In this document: positions 1 to 13,608 of the stretch, one piece after another | Layout: the number at the start of each line of letters is the position of its first letter | Numbering within the stretch: the first letter of the stretch is position 1 | Source: Whitmania pigra | Taxonomy: Eukaryota; Annelida; Clitellata; Hirudinida; Haemopidae | Length of the DNA stretch: 64,000 nucleotides | NCBI GenBank assembly: GCA_021613335.1 | Contig: JAJTWR010000236.1 | Location: forward strand, 2,070,001 to 2,134,000 | Reading direction: 5' to 3' | The notes under the pieces: model-generated | Databases searched by the model: none | What the model saw: only the letters and a program-made list of their open reading frames with translations | What the model was told of the DNA's origin: nothing | Translations under genes and position numbers: made by a program

Positions 1-3000
1 GACCATCCCATAAGCACAGGTTATAGCGCCCTTTCCAAGAACTGTCAATGTGGTTTTGCCAATGAGTAAATCTGTAACGTTATTCGTAAAGTGTTATCAT
101 CATGTTTATTTTCTTTATTTTTTTTTTATCAGAGGTTTTTACTGAACTGAATTACCGTTTGGTATTAGTACTGTTGACATGAGCAAAATTCCCGCTGTGA
201 ACAAACAGCTTGAAAATGGTATAAGTCTTCCGAACTTTGAAAATAACGGCTGGACCACCAGATACGATGGTATTTCGATTATTCCGCTCAAGAAAAAGTT
301 CAAGTAAGGATCCCCGCTGAGTGAAGCTGAGTTTAGGGTCAGACCGTAGTATACGAAACTTGCGGCAAACCTAAAAAATGAAGTTAAATTTTGAAAAGAA
401 ATTGCAAATTATTAAAAAAAAATAACAAGCAATTTAAAATGTTTTCACCAGGCGGTTGCCAGTATTAAGGTCGTACGTCTGATGTTTTTGTATTTACAGA
501 GGTCCAATAGCGTGCAATTCTCTACGTTTTCATCGACCTTTCAAGCAATTAAATTTAGTTCCTATCATTTAATTTGTGGTGTAATTTAATTTCATTTAAA
601 ATTTCATTAGGCCAATTACTTGTAGGTTATCTTCTACTTCTTTTGGAAATTCGATTTTATTTTTAGCAGACATTTTCTTCAACTGGTTAAGACATTCTTC
701 TCTTTGGCCACTGCTCAGCAGAAATCTCGGAGTTTCAGGAACAAACCTGCAAAATATTCAGACAGCAATTACTAATTACATTACTATCTAATTTTAAACA
801 ATGCATATATAATCAGAGTTAACTGTAAAACTTTTGTTAATTTATTTTTTTAAGCTAACCAGTAAAGGATAACTAATAAGGACAACGGCGCGGTCAGAGC
901 AATTTGCATCCAAAATCTTTCGCGAATGAAATACGCAATTCCTGCTATTGAAATATATCCGATGGCCCAAAAAAGATGAATTATAATTCCTATTCATAAA
1001 AAGTAATAAATCATTTTAGAAATACAAAAATAAATATGCTGTTATTATTTTGAACTAGTACTAATCCTTAAATTGTACCTGTTAAAGTCCTATACGATGG
1101 TCCCACAATTTCTGAAGCTAAAATGAGACAAAATCCAAATAAATAGAAATTGTGAAATTACATAAACAACCTAATTAGATGACTTTAATTTGTTTAATAA
1201 TGAATTCAAAACATTTACCTATTACAAACGCTATCTGAAACTCTCCAGTTGTTTGAATTCCTAACAAAAACCTTACAAGCAAGAACCCATAAATGTTGCT
1301 CATCCAGCAACACATGCTGGAAAAAACCAGTTGCAACACAATTGCCGCCATTAAACTAGGACGTCTGCCAAATCTGTTAAAGAATAATCATGCAATAATA
1401 ACTGTTAATATCAATTTTAATTAATATTATTAATTAAAAAATTAGGTCGACTAAAACTATTTCATTGAAGCATTTATTAGTCATGTGTGCTGTAGCTGTA
1501 GTTCAGAAAACATTGTTATCAAACTTTTAAATTACTCACTACTCAAAAAATTTCTTGAACAAAGCATATAATTATAAGCATTAAGGCTTACATTCTTATT
1601 TATATATTTGGTATTACAGGTTAAACCCTGTAAAATGGTTTGACTTGAGGTCTCAAAACACAGAACGAACCTGTCCGAGGCATGTCCATAAAGGACTGAG
1701 CCCGCGATTCTTCCCGCCATGTAGACCGATTGAGTGGCAGAAACGAGCCACTTTCGCGAGCAAACCAAGTTCATCTTATTAAAAATTCGAAACTTTAAAT
1801 TTCGTCATATAAACAAAAATTGAAAGCAGGTGTTAAAATTATTCGGAATCTAAAATGCTGAAATAAACTTCATTTATGGGAGTATATAAAAAAACAGCTT
1901 TTAACAGATAAATAATGCAGCTTCTGAGCTAATTATTTACTAACTTAACTAGCTTAATTACATGAATATAAACAATGTTGATCGAACAAGTTAAAACTAA
2001 ATTACGATAAGTAATTTTAATAAGTTATCAGTTATCGTTTTCTGACCTCGCTGACTATACTTGATTTATAAATACTCGTGTCGTAAGACCACTTCTGACA
2101 ACTTTCTTGCTCTGTTCGATTGCTTTCCACGCCTGGTTTTATTGACAATTTAATAAAAATAGAGTTAATAAAAAATTTTTTTATTATCTGACATTTTAAA
2201 ACTTGAAAGAGATTAATTAGCAACCATTTAGAAAAGTTTTGGAAAGATTGTTCCATCGGTACTGGTGACAAGGGCTTCTCACCGGCTCTTCACTTTTGCT
2301 TAATTCCCATGGAATTGACCGATTCAGGAATAGATCTTTATCCTTTGATTAAAAAAATATTACTTTGATTTTAATTGTTAAATAAAAATAGGTCAAGATC
2401 GAGTGGAGGTTGAGTTGAATCAGAGATTAGAATACATTAGAACATTAGAATGATAACAAGCTCTAATTAATTCAAATTAATGTTTTTAATTTCAAATTTA
2501 TAAACGTCTTAATTAACGTTGCTTTAATCTTAATTATAAATAACATATAATTTATTATTACATTATATTATGTTGTGGAACATTTTTCGATCTAGGGAAA
2601 AATTTATTGAGAAAAAAATCGAATTTCACCGACGATGAGAGTACCTCACTTGAGATTTTCGCAGCCAAGGTATGATAGTGATCTTCACAATGGTGGTCCA
2701 TCCTTGCTGCCCAAAAAACGTATCCTAGGTTGTTAAAGGCAGTTGAAAAAGCCACAAGACTCACAAAAAAGAGAACTTTCTTCTGATAAGGTCCAAACTG
2801 GCCAATCTTCGATAAGACTCCGTCTAGACCTGTCAAATCATTTTTAATATGTATTTGAATTCATTGTATCAAAAAATATTTAATCAGGGATATTTTAGTT
2901 TGGCAGAAATTAATAAAATAATGAGTTAGGATTGGAGTCAGGATTAGAGGTTAAGGCCTATTTATTATAAATAGTGATGTTAAAATATAAAATATCGATG

Positions 3001-3715
3001 TTTACAAGTTTATGACATTTTGGGGTTTTCTCAATGTTTTCATATGTTTCTGCAGTGAAGTGAAGATGTTAAAGATATAATAAAAAAAAACCTTAAGATA
3101 TCGTAATCTTAATTACATAATTTGTTTGTATAAATATTATAAGTACCATTATCAAAATCGTTAATTTCAGCGTTAAGAATTCAATATAATTTTCCATTGC
3201 ATCACTCATGAGATTGCCATATTTTTGCTTAAATTTCTTAATTAGTCCTTGACATATTTCATCTAATTCTAAATCATATTAACAAATAAAATTCTATTTT
3301 AATTAACGAAAATATTTTTGGCTATTTTATTTTCTTATAGAATAAAATTAATAGAACTATTAATGATAAAATTAATTCTCATGTATTCAACATTCTTAGT
3401 AAAGCTTCCTTTGTCACGCTGTCGTCTCAGTACTTTAAAAGCAGTTTTCGAGTTTGTTTTGTGCTGGCAAGAAAATCGGGCAAGTGTCTCCAAACATTCG
3501 TTTTTTCAACAACAAAAATTAATAAATAGTCAAATAAATTGGAAATTTGATTTTTGAAAATTGACTTTAACAACAAATCCATTGGGAGAAAAAACAGATT
3601 TGAAAAACTCTTAACAAGGAAAAATGATGGGAGGAAAAATATCCAAAACGTTACTCTGATAAACCAGTCTCTGGACGCTCGAATCATCGCCAACTTCCTT
3701 GATATTTGTACTCAT
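1..3715 (-). CDS. SLC22-family organic cation/anion transporter (MFS), 3'-truncated by window edge
   Basis: A membrane transporter of the SLC22 branch of the major facilitator superfamily, which moves organic cations, anions or carnitine across the plasma membrane. Twelve exons in 5'-3' order join in consistent phase to about 460 codons: 3655-3715, 2645-2829, 2225-2342, 2047-2132, 1671-1774, 1219-1373, 1079-1117, 860-989, 620-746, 449-537, 156-370 and 1-71. Family hallmarks are visible: the N-terminal IGQFGPYQKK block, an extracellular loop with CHQYRW and KWSYD, the VSATQSVYMAGR and HASDRFGRRP motifs (TM2-TM3 loop), VPETPRFLLSSG before the central cytoplasmic loop, SFVYYGLTLNSASLSGDPYL in TM7, and LGKGAITCAYGMV in TM10. 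The last two TMs and the stop lie off the left edge. The first exon (M at 3715, about 20 residues) is placed only by phase and is the weakest part. The substrate cannot be told from sequence. Confidence 0.88.
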
Positions 3716-4231
3716 TCTTGACGACAAAATGTCCAAGAAAAAAAAATTACAAAACAACACGACTCCAGAACAAAAATCCTCTGTCCTAATTCCGTGAAGT
3801 GAAAGTCCACTACAGGTCGAGGTTTATCCGATTATCAACCAAACCATCACCTCAGGTAAAGTCGTTCTAATTTTCCTTTATATCTGGCTTTTCCCTCCGT
3901 TGAGTTGGAGTTCAAAGTGCCTCTTAATAAGCTTTCGACGTGGCGATCATGTCGCGAGATTTTTCATTTTTTAATTTTTTTATTGAAATTTTCATGTTTT
4001 TGATCTGCTGGAAATCACTAGGAATCGGATGACGCTCATTTGCATCATTTGCTGCGACGAGGTTGAAAGCATAAATGGTTTTAAATATCAAAATTAAACA
4101 ATGGCATTTTTTAAATTTTGTTATTTTTTTTTTAGAATTAAATCTATTGTACGAACTGGTTGGTGATTGACCATTGACTAACGCTATGCTCCTCAGGTTT
4201 AAGTATTTGTGACTTTATGGGGGCCAGAAAT
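3716..4231. other. Intergenic, no gene seen
   Basis: AT-rich sequence upstream of the transporter's proposed first exon. It should contain that gene's promoter, but I see no distinct element and no convincing exon on either strand. Confidence 0.4.
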
Positions 4232-4867
4232 TGACTTGATACAATTTATGGACCTATTCTTAATCACAATAAGTTTTTTTACTTTTTAATTAAATTATTT
4301 TTTTAAAATTCTATTATCTCTCTAAAAGTCGAAGTTTTTTTAAAATAATTTCGATATTCGACTTCAGTTGTTTAGCTGATAATGATGCACGGATAATGGT
4401 GCGTTGTGTGCTTACTTCTTAAGTTACAAATATATTTTCAAATTACAAATTAATTACAATTGAGTTAATTGTAATTAATTGTACGTAGTGCCTATTTCAG
4501 ATATTTTGGAAAACAGTTCATACTTAGAATAATTTTTCTTATCATCGAATTCAGATACCAAATTGTAAACGCATTTTTACAAATGTAAATTTTATTTTGT
4601 GAGGATGTTTTATTACAACCAACAATGATCTTTAATAAAATATCTAGATAATAACAATAATTTAATTATTAACAGTAAAAATTAATGAATAAATAAATAA
4701 ACAAATAAATAGTAAAAAGGATTTTAAAAAATGAAATAACTCCACTCAGTTATAAACATATTTATTTGAATTAATCTTAATGCCAACTAACGCAACATAA
4801 CTATAACTCTATAACCAGCCTCACTAAGGGATAAGCTTAATATCTTCTCAAGTTACCGCTTCTAGTA
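4232..4867. repeat. Tandem direct duplication, copy 1 (~635 bp)
   Basis: This block is repeated almost perfectly in the adjacent 4868-5502 (offset 636 bp). Visible differences are one T in a poly-T run after GTCGAAG (seven T versus six) and one A/C change in CATAACTAT(A/C)ACTC. It has no coding potential. It lies downstream of the first USP gene (minus strand). The near-identity implies a very recent duplication or an assembly duplication. Confidence 0.95.
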
Positions 4868-5502
4868 TGACTTGATACAATTTATGGACCTATTCTTAAT
4901 CACAATAAGTTTTTTTACTTTTTAATTAAATTATTTTTTTAAAATTCTATTATCTCTCTAAAAGTCGAAGTTTTTTAAAATAATTTCGATATTCGACTTC
5001 AGTTGTTTAGCTGATAATGATGCACGGATAATGGTGCGTTGTGTGCTTACTTCTTAAGTTACAAATATATTTTCAAATTACAAATTAATTACAATTGAGT
5101 TAATTGTAATTAATTGTACGTAGTGCCTATTTCAGATATTTTGGAAAACAGTTCATACTTAGAATAATTTTTCTTATCATCGAATTCAGATACCAAATTG
5201 TAAACGCATTTTTACAAATGTAAATTTTATTTTGTGAGGATGTTTTATTACAACCAACAATGATCTTTAATAAAATATCTAGATAATAACAATAATTTAA
5301 TTATTAACAGTAAAAATTAATGAATAAATAAATAAACAAATAAATAGTAAAAAGGATTTTAAAAAATGAAATAACTCCACTCAGTTATAAACATATTTAT
5401 TTGAATTAATCTTAATGCCAACTAACGCAACATAACTATCACTCTATAACCAGCCTCACTAAGGGATAAGCTTAATATCTTCTCAAGTTACCGCTTCTAG
5501 TT
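4868..5502. repeat. Tandem direct duplication, copy 2 (~635 bp)
   Basis: Second copy of the 4232-4867 block. It ends about 36 bp from the stop codon of the minus-strand USP gene, so it probably holds that gene's 3'UTR and polyadenylation region. Several AATAAA-like or TTTATT strings occur on both strands, so no single polyadenylation site can be assigned. Confidence 0.95.
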
Positions 5503-5537
5503 AGGGGTAAAAGGGTAAAACTTGGAGGACTTTTTCT

Positions 5538-7138
5538 TCAAGATGAGGGTACGATTAGGGTTGGTATAGTAGAATTCCTCGAGACGTACTCTGCCACTGT
5601 ACCCTTATTGACGAAGGTCGAAGCCCCGGTGCCTTTTGACCCGAGAACGATCAGGTCAGCACTTTCTTCCGAGGATATGCGCAGAATTCCTTCGCCTACG
5701 TTCTTCATTGCCTCTGCCCTCATCTTGAACTTCATCTGGAAGTGGGTGGGTTTATTATTTATGAATTGATATTATATCTGTAATTATAATGATTAATATT
5801 AATCTCATTATTATTATTATAACGATTATTATTAGCAATATTGTTATTAATATCTGTAGAAGTAAATTAGTGGCTAAATTTATGTTTAAAATAAGTGCAT
5901 AGTTATATAAATGGTTTAACTAATTATTGTATATAAAAAATAATTCTGCATTAAGTTAACACCTAACTTATATTAAAATATTACCATTATTACAACAGCG
6001 AGCGGGAATATTCATCTGAATTTGAAAAAATGTGTTGAATGTTGAATAAGTAATTATCTGTAAAATTAACAACCACACCACAATACAATTTCATAATCGT
6101 GAATTATAAAATATTAAAAAGTAAAATAATTTATTAATAATTATAGGTCATAATTATTACTTTACCTTCTTCAGCGTGCAAACAGTCTGGTAGTCTTCTT
6201 CGATTTTCCTTGTGGTCGAGTTCATGTCGCCCAATATTTTCTTCCACTCGTCGATAGGGGGAGCTATTCCACCTCGGAGTAAGAATTTAATAACATTTAA
6301 ATATAAATTTATATTTGACTGCTGGGATATTTCGCGCTCCTCGATTTTTTGAGTGCCTTACGTATCCGGATAGGATATGAAGGCATTTTTTATTTATTTA
6401 TTTATTTATTTGATTATAGTTCGTTGCATAACAGATGATTTGGACTGGAAGGCACTTCTTAATCGATCCGCCATTTACATAGCAATCATTATATTAATAA
6501 TATAATCTCATTGTTATTAATATAATTTTTTAGTTTTAAGTATAAAAAAAATTATGGTCTTTAAGTATTACAAATAATTACTCTTCCATGCAAAGGTGGG
6601 TAGTTTGGGAGTCTCAGGGCAGTGGACCAGTATAAGGAGGTCTTCGCTCTTCCAGATGTTCATCACGTACCCTGGACAATAAGCATCCTTTACATATTAA
6701 ATAAATAAATTAATTAATCGAATGATTAGGAGTGATTAATTAACGATTGATTAACTGTGTGTTGCGATTAATTACAATTAAGTAATTGCAATCGCTTATT
6801 AATTAATTAAATTAACATTAATTAATTGATCATACTATCACCCTATTAATTATTTATAATTTATATTATTTATATTATTGTTACTATTACTATCATCATC
6901 TTCATCACCATCATCATCATAATTCAAGAAACTCATACCAACATTCAAAGGCCCTTCTGGCATGATCGCTGCCATCAACAGCAACCACGACCACCCTACT
7001 GAACGTTCCATAGGACGATGACCTCCTCCTACTGGCCTTGTATGCACTGATTGCCTTGCCCTCTTCGTCCCTATCGAGAACCGCGGGATCCCACGTGATG
7101 CCCCCGGCCAATCCGGTGGCTTGTGATGGTGACGTCAT
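5538..7138 (-). CDS. Universal stress protein (USP domain), paralogue 1
   Basis: A single USP-domain protein of about 196 aa, a Rossmann-like alpha/beta fold that in many members binds ATP. Four exons join in phase: 6943-7138, 6582-6671, 6166-6272 and 5538-5735. The ATG at 7138 opens a ~45-residue N-terminal extension rich in Ser and Arg, followed by strand 1 (RVVVVAVDGSD), the AFEWY helix, strand 2 (LLILVHCPE), a long helical middle exon, and the C-terminal half with ADLIVLGSKGTGASTF. The nucleotide-binding signature G-2x-G-9x-G-(S/T) is intact in GSKG...KGT, so ATP binding is plausible. It is followed on the same strand by two paralogues with the same core exon structure, so the cluster arose by tandem duplication. 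A stress role is known for the family but not demonstrated here. Confidence 0.92.
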
Positions 7139-9418
7139 TGGTGATTAGTTTATTTCAAGCCTGCGGTGGTTGGTTGATTTAAAAATTAATTAGGTGCTTG
7201 TTATTTTACTTATTTTAGTTTACTGATTAATTATGCTAATATAATTTCACTTATATGCACTTATAATTTCATTAATTTATTTAGCACAATAATCTGGTTC
7301 TGATATTTTGCAAGTCTCGATCGTCACAGATTTCAGAATCAACGGATAGAATTTAATACGACATCTGTTAAATTATGTTTTACTATTAGATTTATTAGTT
7401 AATCACTTGATCATTTAACAATAATTATTATAATTTTAGACCTCTAAACAGAAACGACCTTGACTTAAGTGCTATTCAAAATTCTCAAGGACGCCCTTCA
7501 AGATAGCAATCAGCACTTGTTGACACCAATTTGTACCGAAGCGGTAGAGGTAGCCAAAAAAACTTAAAAATCCTTACGTGTTTAATTCGCTTGCCTTAGT
7601 TGAGCCGTCAGCACCGTCATCGTCATCAACATCATCATTGTGGTCACCATCATCATCATCAAGACTGTTGTTATTATTTCTAATGTGCTAATTTTCATTA
7701 TCGTTGCTTTGGCTTTAAATAAGCATCTTTAATTAAGATTATCTAATCACCTCTGCCTACCAGCTATGACGATTACTATTATCATAATCGCTAGCTCATT
7801 AATATTCATTTATTCCTCTGAATTTTAATGACCTCCATTTGACATTCATTGACCTCTAAACTAATGTCGGTCGACCTGCGTTGGAGTCCAAAAGCGTTGA
7901 CATCTGAGACTTCCTCGTGTCAATATTTTATCTTATTTTACGAATATTTTTATTAAAATCTAATAACAACATAACCAATAAATAAAATAAACAATAAAAA
8001 CAATACATTTTAGAAGAAATTCAAATTAAGAAATGAAAAATTAGAAATGAAAAATTAATAAACGTTTAAAAGCAAAGAAATCCAATTAACGCATTTGTTT
8101 AATTTACAAAATCATCACGATATAATAACATATAATAAAAATTATCATAATTAATATTATTATTGTTATAATTATTTTTAATAGTATCCAAATTTTGGAT
8201 AAAGTTTTTTTCTAAACGTAGTTTAACACCTCAACAATTTCAGACGTCGAAAGAAGATATCTGAAGACATTGAAAATTTTATATTTAGTGAAAGATATTA
8301 ATAATAATACAATTAAGAACAACAGTGCACACATTTTTTTTCTAAAATATATTTTTAAGGAAAAAAAAGAACCTCAAAATCATGAATATAAAACGATCTC
8401 CTAAAAACGCGAACAGAAAAATAATAGGCGTCACCTGAGACCAAACACTCTCCCTGGGCAAACCAAGTCAAGTCTTTTTCCGCTCTTTCTGTCACCACTG
8501 AGATCACTCTGAGATTTATAGCAGCTTTCAGGCAGACGAGTTATGCCTATAGGTGTCTTCGCCTAATTAAGAATTCCATTTTCTAAGCTCATTAACTGTG
8601 GAAAGCAAGCAGCCTGAGAATAAGCAAGAATGAAGCTCAAATGTTGGGCTCTGTTATTTGAGTTTGACTGATTACTGATTGATCTCTTGTGTCAATAAAA
8701 TAGAAATCCTAAAAAATTAATTTAAAGCCTCAACTTATTTTTTATATAATTCCATTTCTTTATTCGAGTTTCTCCTAATTTATTTGAAACCCTAAAATTT
8801 CTTTTCCATAGGACAGAGGACAAAAATCAAGTTGACCTTGTGTTGACAATAATTATTCAACACGGGGCTGATTTGATTTCATCAAGCGAATAGAAATTCC
8901 CAAAGGAGACCAAAATAGCATCAAAACAACTGCTCGACGGAAACATAAACAAAACAAGTTGAAAGTTATTTTTGGCTTCACAAACTCAGAGCGTCGTTGG
9001 TCTTACAGGTAGAAATGTTCTTTTTAATACCTGTGTAAAATCTTAGCATTTCGATTATCGCAAGAATGAATCATGTTCACTGATAAACTTGTTAATGAAT
9101 ATGTAACATATTAATTGAAATGTTATTATTATTCTATTTTAATATAGACATTTATTTAATAGTTAACTTATTAACTGCACGGATTATGCTTTGCTTTGAT
9201 GCTACGAAGTAACCTTCCGAACATAAGCTTACTAGAGCAACGTACACAGGAGAATAGGTTTATTGCTCTGGCAGTGTTTCTTCCAAAAGATAACTTAAAC
9301 CATTTAGTATATATTTATTAACAATAATTAGTAACACTTTCATACTTCTAAATTAATATCAAGAATAAATAAAACACGATCGTCGAATATGATCAATTAA
9401 TTCTCAATCAAGTCCATC
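7139..9418. other. Intergenic between USP paralogues 1 and 2
   Basis: AT-rich sequence of about 2.3 kb with no supported exon. It contains short ATC/CAT trinucleotide runs near 7617-7660 and AT-rich stretches around 8000-8200. Promoter elements for paralogue 1 should lie just right of 7138, but none is distinctive. Confidence 0.5.
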
Positions 9419-10687
9419 TTAACAAACGACGGCCTTTGCCGGAACAATGAGCGTCGAGATGGTAGAATTTCTGGCAATGCACTCTGCCACCGTGCCCTTA
9501 TTAAAGATGGAGGACCCTGTGCCCTTTGACCCACAGACGATCAGATCAGCGTCCTCCTCCTTAGCCATTCGAAGAATGCCCTCACCAACGTTCTTCATCG
9601 TTTCTGACCTCACCTTGTACTTCAACTACATGGAAGGTGATTGACGGTTGTCACCGGTTGTTTAGCTGAGCGGATATATATAGTTGGGTGGATGGATAGA
9701 CGAATGGATAGCTGGATGGATGGGCGGGTGAAAGGAAATACAAATGTAGAGACGGTGTACCTTTTTGATGGTGCAGTAGCCTTGGTATTCCTCCTCGAGA
9801 ATCCTTGCCCCGCTGTTCACGGCATCCATGATTTTCTTCCACTCTTCAACAGGTACGTTGAATCCACCTGTAAATAAGTCAATTTTTTTTGTTGGAAATC
9901 AATGGATGACTGTATGTTATGAGTGCGATCATCGATGGGATGATGATGATGATAATAATAGGTATTATGGTATTCATTTTATATATTTTTACAAAATTAT
10001 TACATTTTACAAAAATAAAAATAAATATACAATATTTATTATAAAAATTAGATTAACGAGAGTTAATTACAAATTTAATTACAATAAACTCTTAGTTAGA
10101 GAATAAAAATGTATTGTGCAGAATTGTATCGATTGTCTGCTCACTTTTGAAACTGAAGGTGGGAAAACTGGGTACTTCAGGACAGTGAATAAGTACAATG
10201 AGGTCATCACTTCTCCAGACATTGGCCAGATACCCTGTGAAGATTCAGTGGCAGTTGCAGAGATTCAAAAATTGTTAATCCATTTGAAAGTTACATTCGA
10301 AATATTTAAAAAAAAAACTTTACTTTTACTTCAACAAAGTCTAAATTGGATTTTATACATTTAATATATTGTAATGATAACGTCATTTTACTGCTACTTA
10401 CTTGTCTAGTTTTTGAATTCCATAAATTTACAATGTCATACAACCATCATCGATTGTCGAAGTCGCCTCTGTCCCTTCAAGAAAAACTCACAATCAAAAG
10501 CTTTCTTGGCATGGTCGCTTGCATCGACAGCGACCACCACTACCCTGGTGAAGGTGCCATAAGTGGAGGAGGTTCTCCTCCTTCGTCCATCACCCCCAGA
10601 TAGGGATCTCTGTACAGGGGGGTGTCGGGGTGGGGTTCCTACGACCGCTGCAGGAGTGATTTCTACCACCTTTCCGTCGACTGACAT
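9419..10687 (-). CDS. Universal stress protein (USP domain), paralogue 2
   Basis: About 199 aa in four exons: 10492-10687, 10145-10234, 9761-9867 and 9419-9625. Exon lengths (196, 90, 107 nt) and phases equal those of paralogue 1, which is strong evidence of tandem duplication. The N-terminal extension is Arg/Ser-rich. The USP core shows RVVVVAVDASD, KAFDWY, LIVLIHCPE and DADLIVCGSKGTGSSIF. The ATP-loop signature is one residue shorter than canonical (G-2x-G-8x-G-T). The last exon starts with a Leu codon after a TAG acceptor, which replaces the Met seen at that position in paralogue 1. The intron after exon 3 holds GGAT tetranucleotide repeats. Confidence 0.92.
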
Positions 10688-12104
10688 GTGTGGAACTTAG
10701 CTTCTGCATCTCGTCGAAATTGGAAGGAAGTTGTAGCAAGGTTATTTTAATTTCCAAGCCTAATTGGACTTAAACTAAATCTAGTTAGAATTATTTAACT
10801 CATTAACTTAATTATTAATTATATATTACATATGTATTTGTTTATCCGCAGAACTCTTTCAATACAACTCACCAGTACAAATTATATAAAATCAACAGCC
10901 GATCGTTAAAAGCGTCTCACGTTTGTGATGGAAACGTCGACAATACAGAGCAATATGTTTAGAACTTTCCTGCATGATTTCAAGATAAACTCAAAATAAA
11001 CTCGAGAGCTTGTAAGCTTCAAGTGCCCTGTTAGCTGTGGATGGTTTTATGGTCCTTCTAAATTCCGATTCGAGTTGTTTTTATTTTTGTCGTCCCATTT
11101 TATGTACATTTTCCAGTTTAATTTTTCTCAAGACGATCATACCTCGAGGCAGAAATCGATCTTGATGGTTTTGCATGTTTTTGAAATGTGTGAGGTCGTT
11201 TGGGTGAAGCGAGTTATGCTGGATTTAAAGAGTTTTTTTTTGCAGGTTTGTCGAAATCTTTAGTGCGCAGAAGTACGTCAGTGTGTCGTAGTTTGATGAA
11301 TTTCGATTGCAATATTTTTTTTTATTTGACCAAGAGCTATAAAAATGACGAGATGATTATTATTAAAGTTCGTTTTCTATGTTTCGTTTGTGACAATGTT
11401 GAAATCATACCTAGAAATTGGTGGTCTAATGAAAATTAATACTATTGCCATAATTGTGTTATTATATTTATTATTATTATATTTACACCACCTAATCTAT
11501 ATTATTATAACATAATTACATAACATTATTATATTCTCCGTACATGGCCAAAGATGGCCGAATTGCTTTTTGCTGTTTAATTATAATCTTGTATAATCTA
11601 CATTGCATCCTCAATTGTCGCTTTTAAGAGTGATTTGTGTAAACTACTTTTGATCCCCCTCAAATGTTTGCTTGTGAATCTTGAGACATTTGTGGTTGTT
11701 TGAAACTCAATAATCTTAACAAAACATATTTTTAAAGTAGAAATTGAAAATTATAACCAATGTAGATATAGCATTTACACTTCTGCAGTGTTGAATGCAT
11801 CAGTCAGAGGTATAAAGATTGGACAAACAGTAGGATTTCATTAGATTAAATCAGAAGACAAAGTTTGCAATCATCAACAATTATTGATGTAACTAAAACT
11901 ACTGTTAGTTCATTCAAACTGAGAAAAAAAAGTGAAAATGGCCCAAATTAATTTTTCAATTTGCCCAGAAGTCCATGAATGATAAACTGAAGACCACGAG
12001 GAGAATGGTGACAAAAGCTTTGCATTCTAAAGATCCTTCGTTCGTCGCTCGAGAAAAGCGTCAGAGGAACCAGAAAATGACAGGCAACGGATGGACAACA
12101 GCGA
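10688..12104. other. Intergenic between USP paralogues 2 and 3
   Basis: AT-rich, with no convincing exon or RNA gene seen. Short open frames exist at 11075-11440 but have poor composition and no recognisable motif. Confidence 0.45.
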
Positions 12105-13608
12105 TTACGATTGCTCTACTACTACTTCTTCTACTTCTACTTCTTGATCCGCCGCCTCTTCGCTCTTTGGGGGTGCGTTCTTTTCCATGTTATGGTCGGC
12201 TGTAACCACCAAAACAGGTACAGGAGAATGCTTGAGGAGATAGTCAGGTACGCTGCCCTTGAAGATGCTGCTCTGGCCCTTACTGCCGCAGACCAGTAGA
12301 GACGCCCTTTCTTCCTGGCTGATTCGGCAGAGCGTGTCGCCGATGTTCTTGGAGCAGACGATTCTCATCTTGTTCTTTATCTGAGAAAAGTTTACTCGAA
12401 TAGTGCTGAAGAATAAGGGCAAAGGCTAAACAGTACTATGTGATTAAATTTCTCATTTTAAGGTTGCCCGTCAACTTTGACTAAATTCAGCTTTGGCCAC
12501 CCTCAGTTTTCTCTGTTACTGTTTTATGGTATACAATAGTGTTACATTAAATAGTACATAATGTATAATAGTATTATATTAGATAGTATATAATATATAA
12601 TAGCATAAATAATATAATCTAATAGTATTATATTAAATAATATATGATTACAGCCAATAATGGTTACAAAAATATATATAATTGACGCGAAACAATGTCT
12701 TACCCTTTTAAGGCAGCAAAGGGACGTGTATTCGTTTTCAACTTGTCTTGATACTTGATTGATAGCCTCCATGATCTTCATCCAATCTTCTACGGGTGGT
12801 CCGAGGCTCCCTGAGATATTAATATTATTACCGATACTAATATTATTACCGGTATTAATATTATTACCGCTGTATTATAATTAAATCAATTTTCAAAAAT
12901 AAATCAAGGAATCAACATGATTTCGTGGATGTTCTTATATCGAATTCATTGCCGAGGTGATGAAGGACCATCAAATTGTAAGAGAATGTGGTAATACCAG
13001 CATGTCGAATTATTTTTTTTAAATGTGAATGAATGTTTATGGACTAAGCTGCTCTTACCAAATTTCAGAATAGGCAAACTTGGTGGATGTGTACAGTGAA
13101 TAAGAACCACTAAATCTTGAGGCTTCCAGACGTGTAAAAGATAATCTGAAGAAATGTTACAACCAAGAAATATATTTGTTTAAGAATTATTTAATAGTTC
13201 TGAATTTAAACATCTAAAAATGTTTTAACTATATTTTCACTTCAATCAACTTCGATTCAGAAACAATATAATATTTAAAATTACTACTAACCGGAACTAA
13301 AATAAATATTGGGGAAAAAAACATACATTCGAAGGCTTTCCTGGAGAAAGGTTGATCGTCCACTGCCACAGCTACAACCCTGCCATATTTACCAAACACC
13401 GAACTCCGTAAGGAGATCTGGGTATCGTCCAGAACTTTCCTGTCCCATACGTCTAGAGGCTTTGTGAGGCTGATTTTATTTACATGATTATCTGAATGTT
13501 CATTCGGATATATATTTGCACGATTATGAATATCTGAATGTACGTTCAGATAGAATTGATCAACGTGAAAACATCATAGGGAAGCGTCGGATTGTGATGC
13601 GGTGACAT
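12105..13608 (-). CDS. Universal stress protein (USP domain), divergent paralogue 3
   Basis: About 218 aa. Exons 13327-13469, 13059-13145, 12704-12810 and 12105-12380 follow the paralogue 1/2 plan. A short first exon at 13565-13608 (beginning MSPHHNPTLP) joins in phase across a ~95-bp intron and supplies the only suitable ATG, but this is inferred. The core is recognisable: GRVVAVAVDDQ, KAFEYYL, DLVVLIHC and ASLLVCGSKG. The ATP-binding loop is shortened (GSKGQSSIFKGS, six residues between the glycines instead of nine), and the DGSD of strand 1 is DDQP. An acidic tail of about 33 residues (EEAADQEVEVEEVVVEQS) is absent from the other two. This looks like a non-canonical or non-ATP-binding USP. 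Confidence 0.85.

Noticed and set aside
180..308. Plus-strand 43-codon ORF starting MSKIPAVNKQ
   Set aside because: The opposite strand of the same bases encodes SLC22 transmembrane segments 7-9 in perfect continuity with the neighbouring exons.
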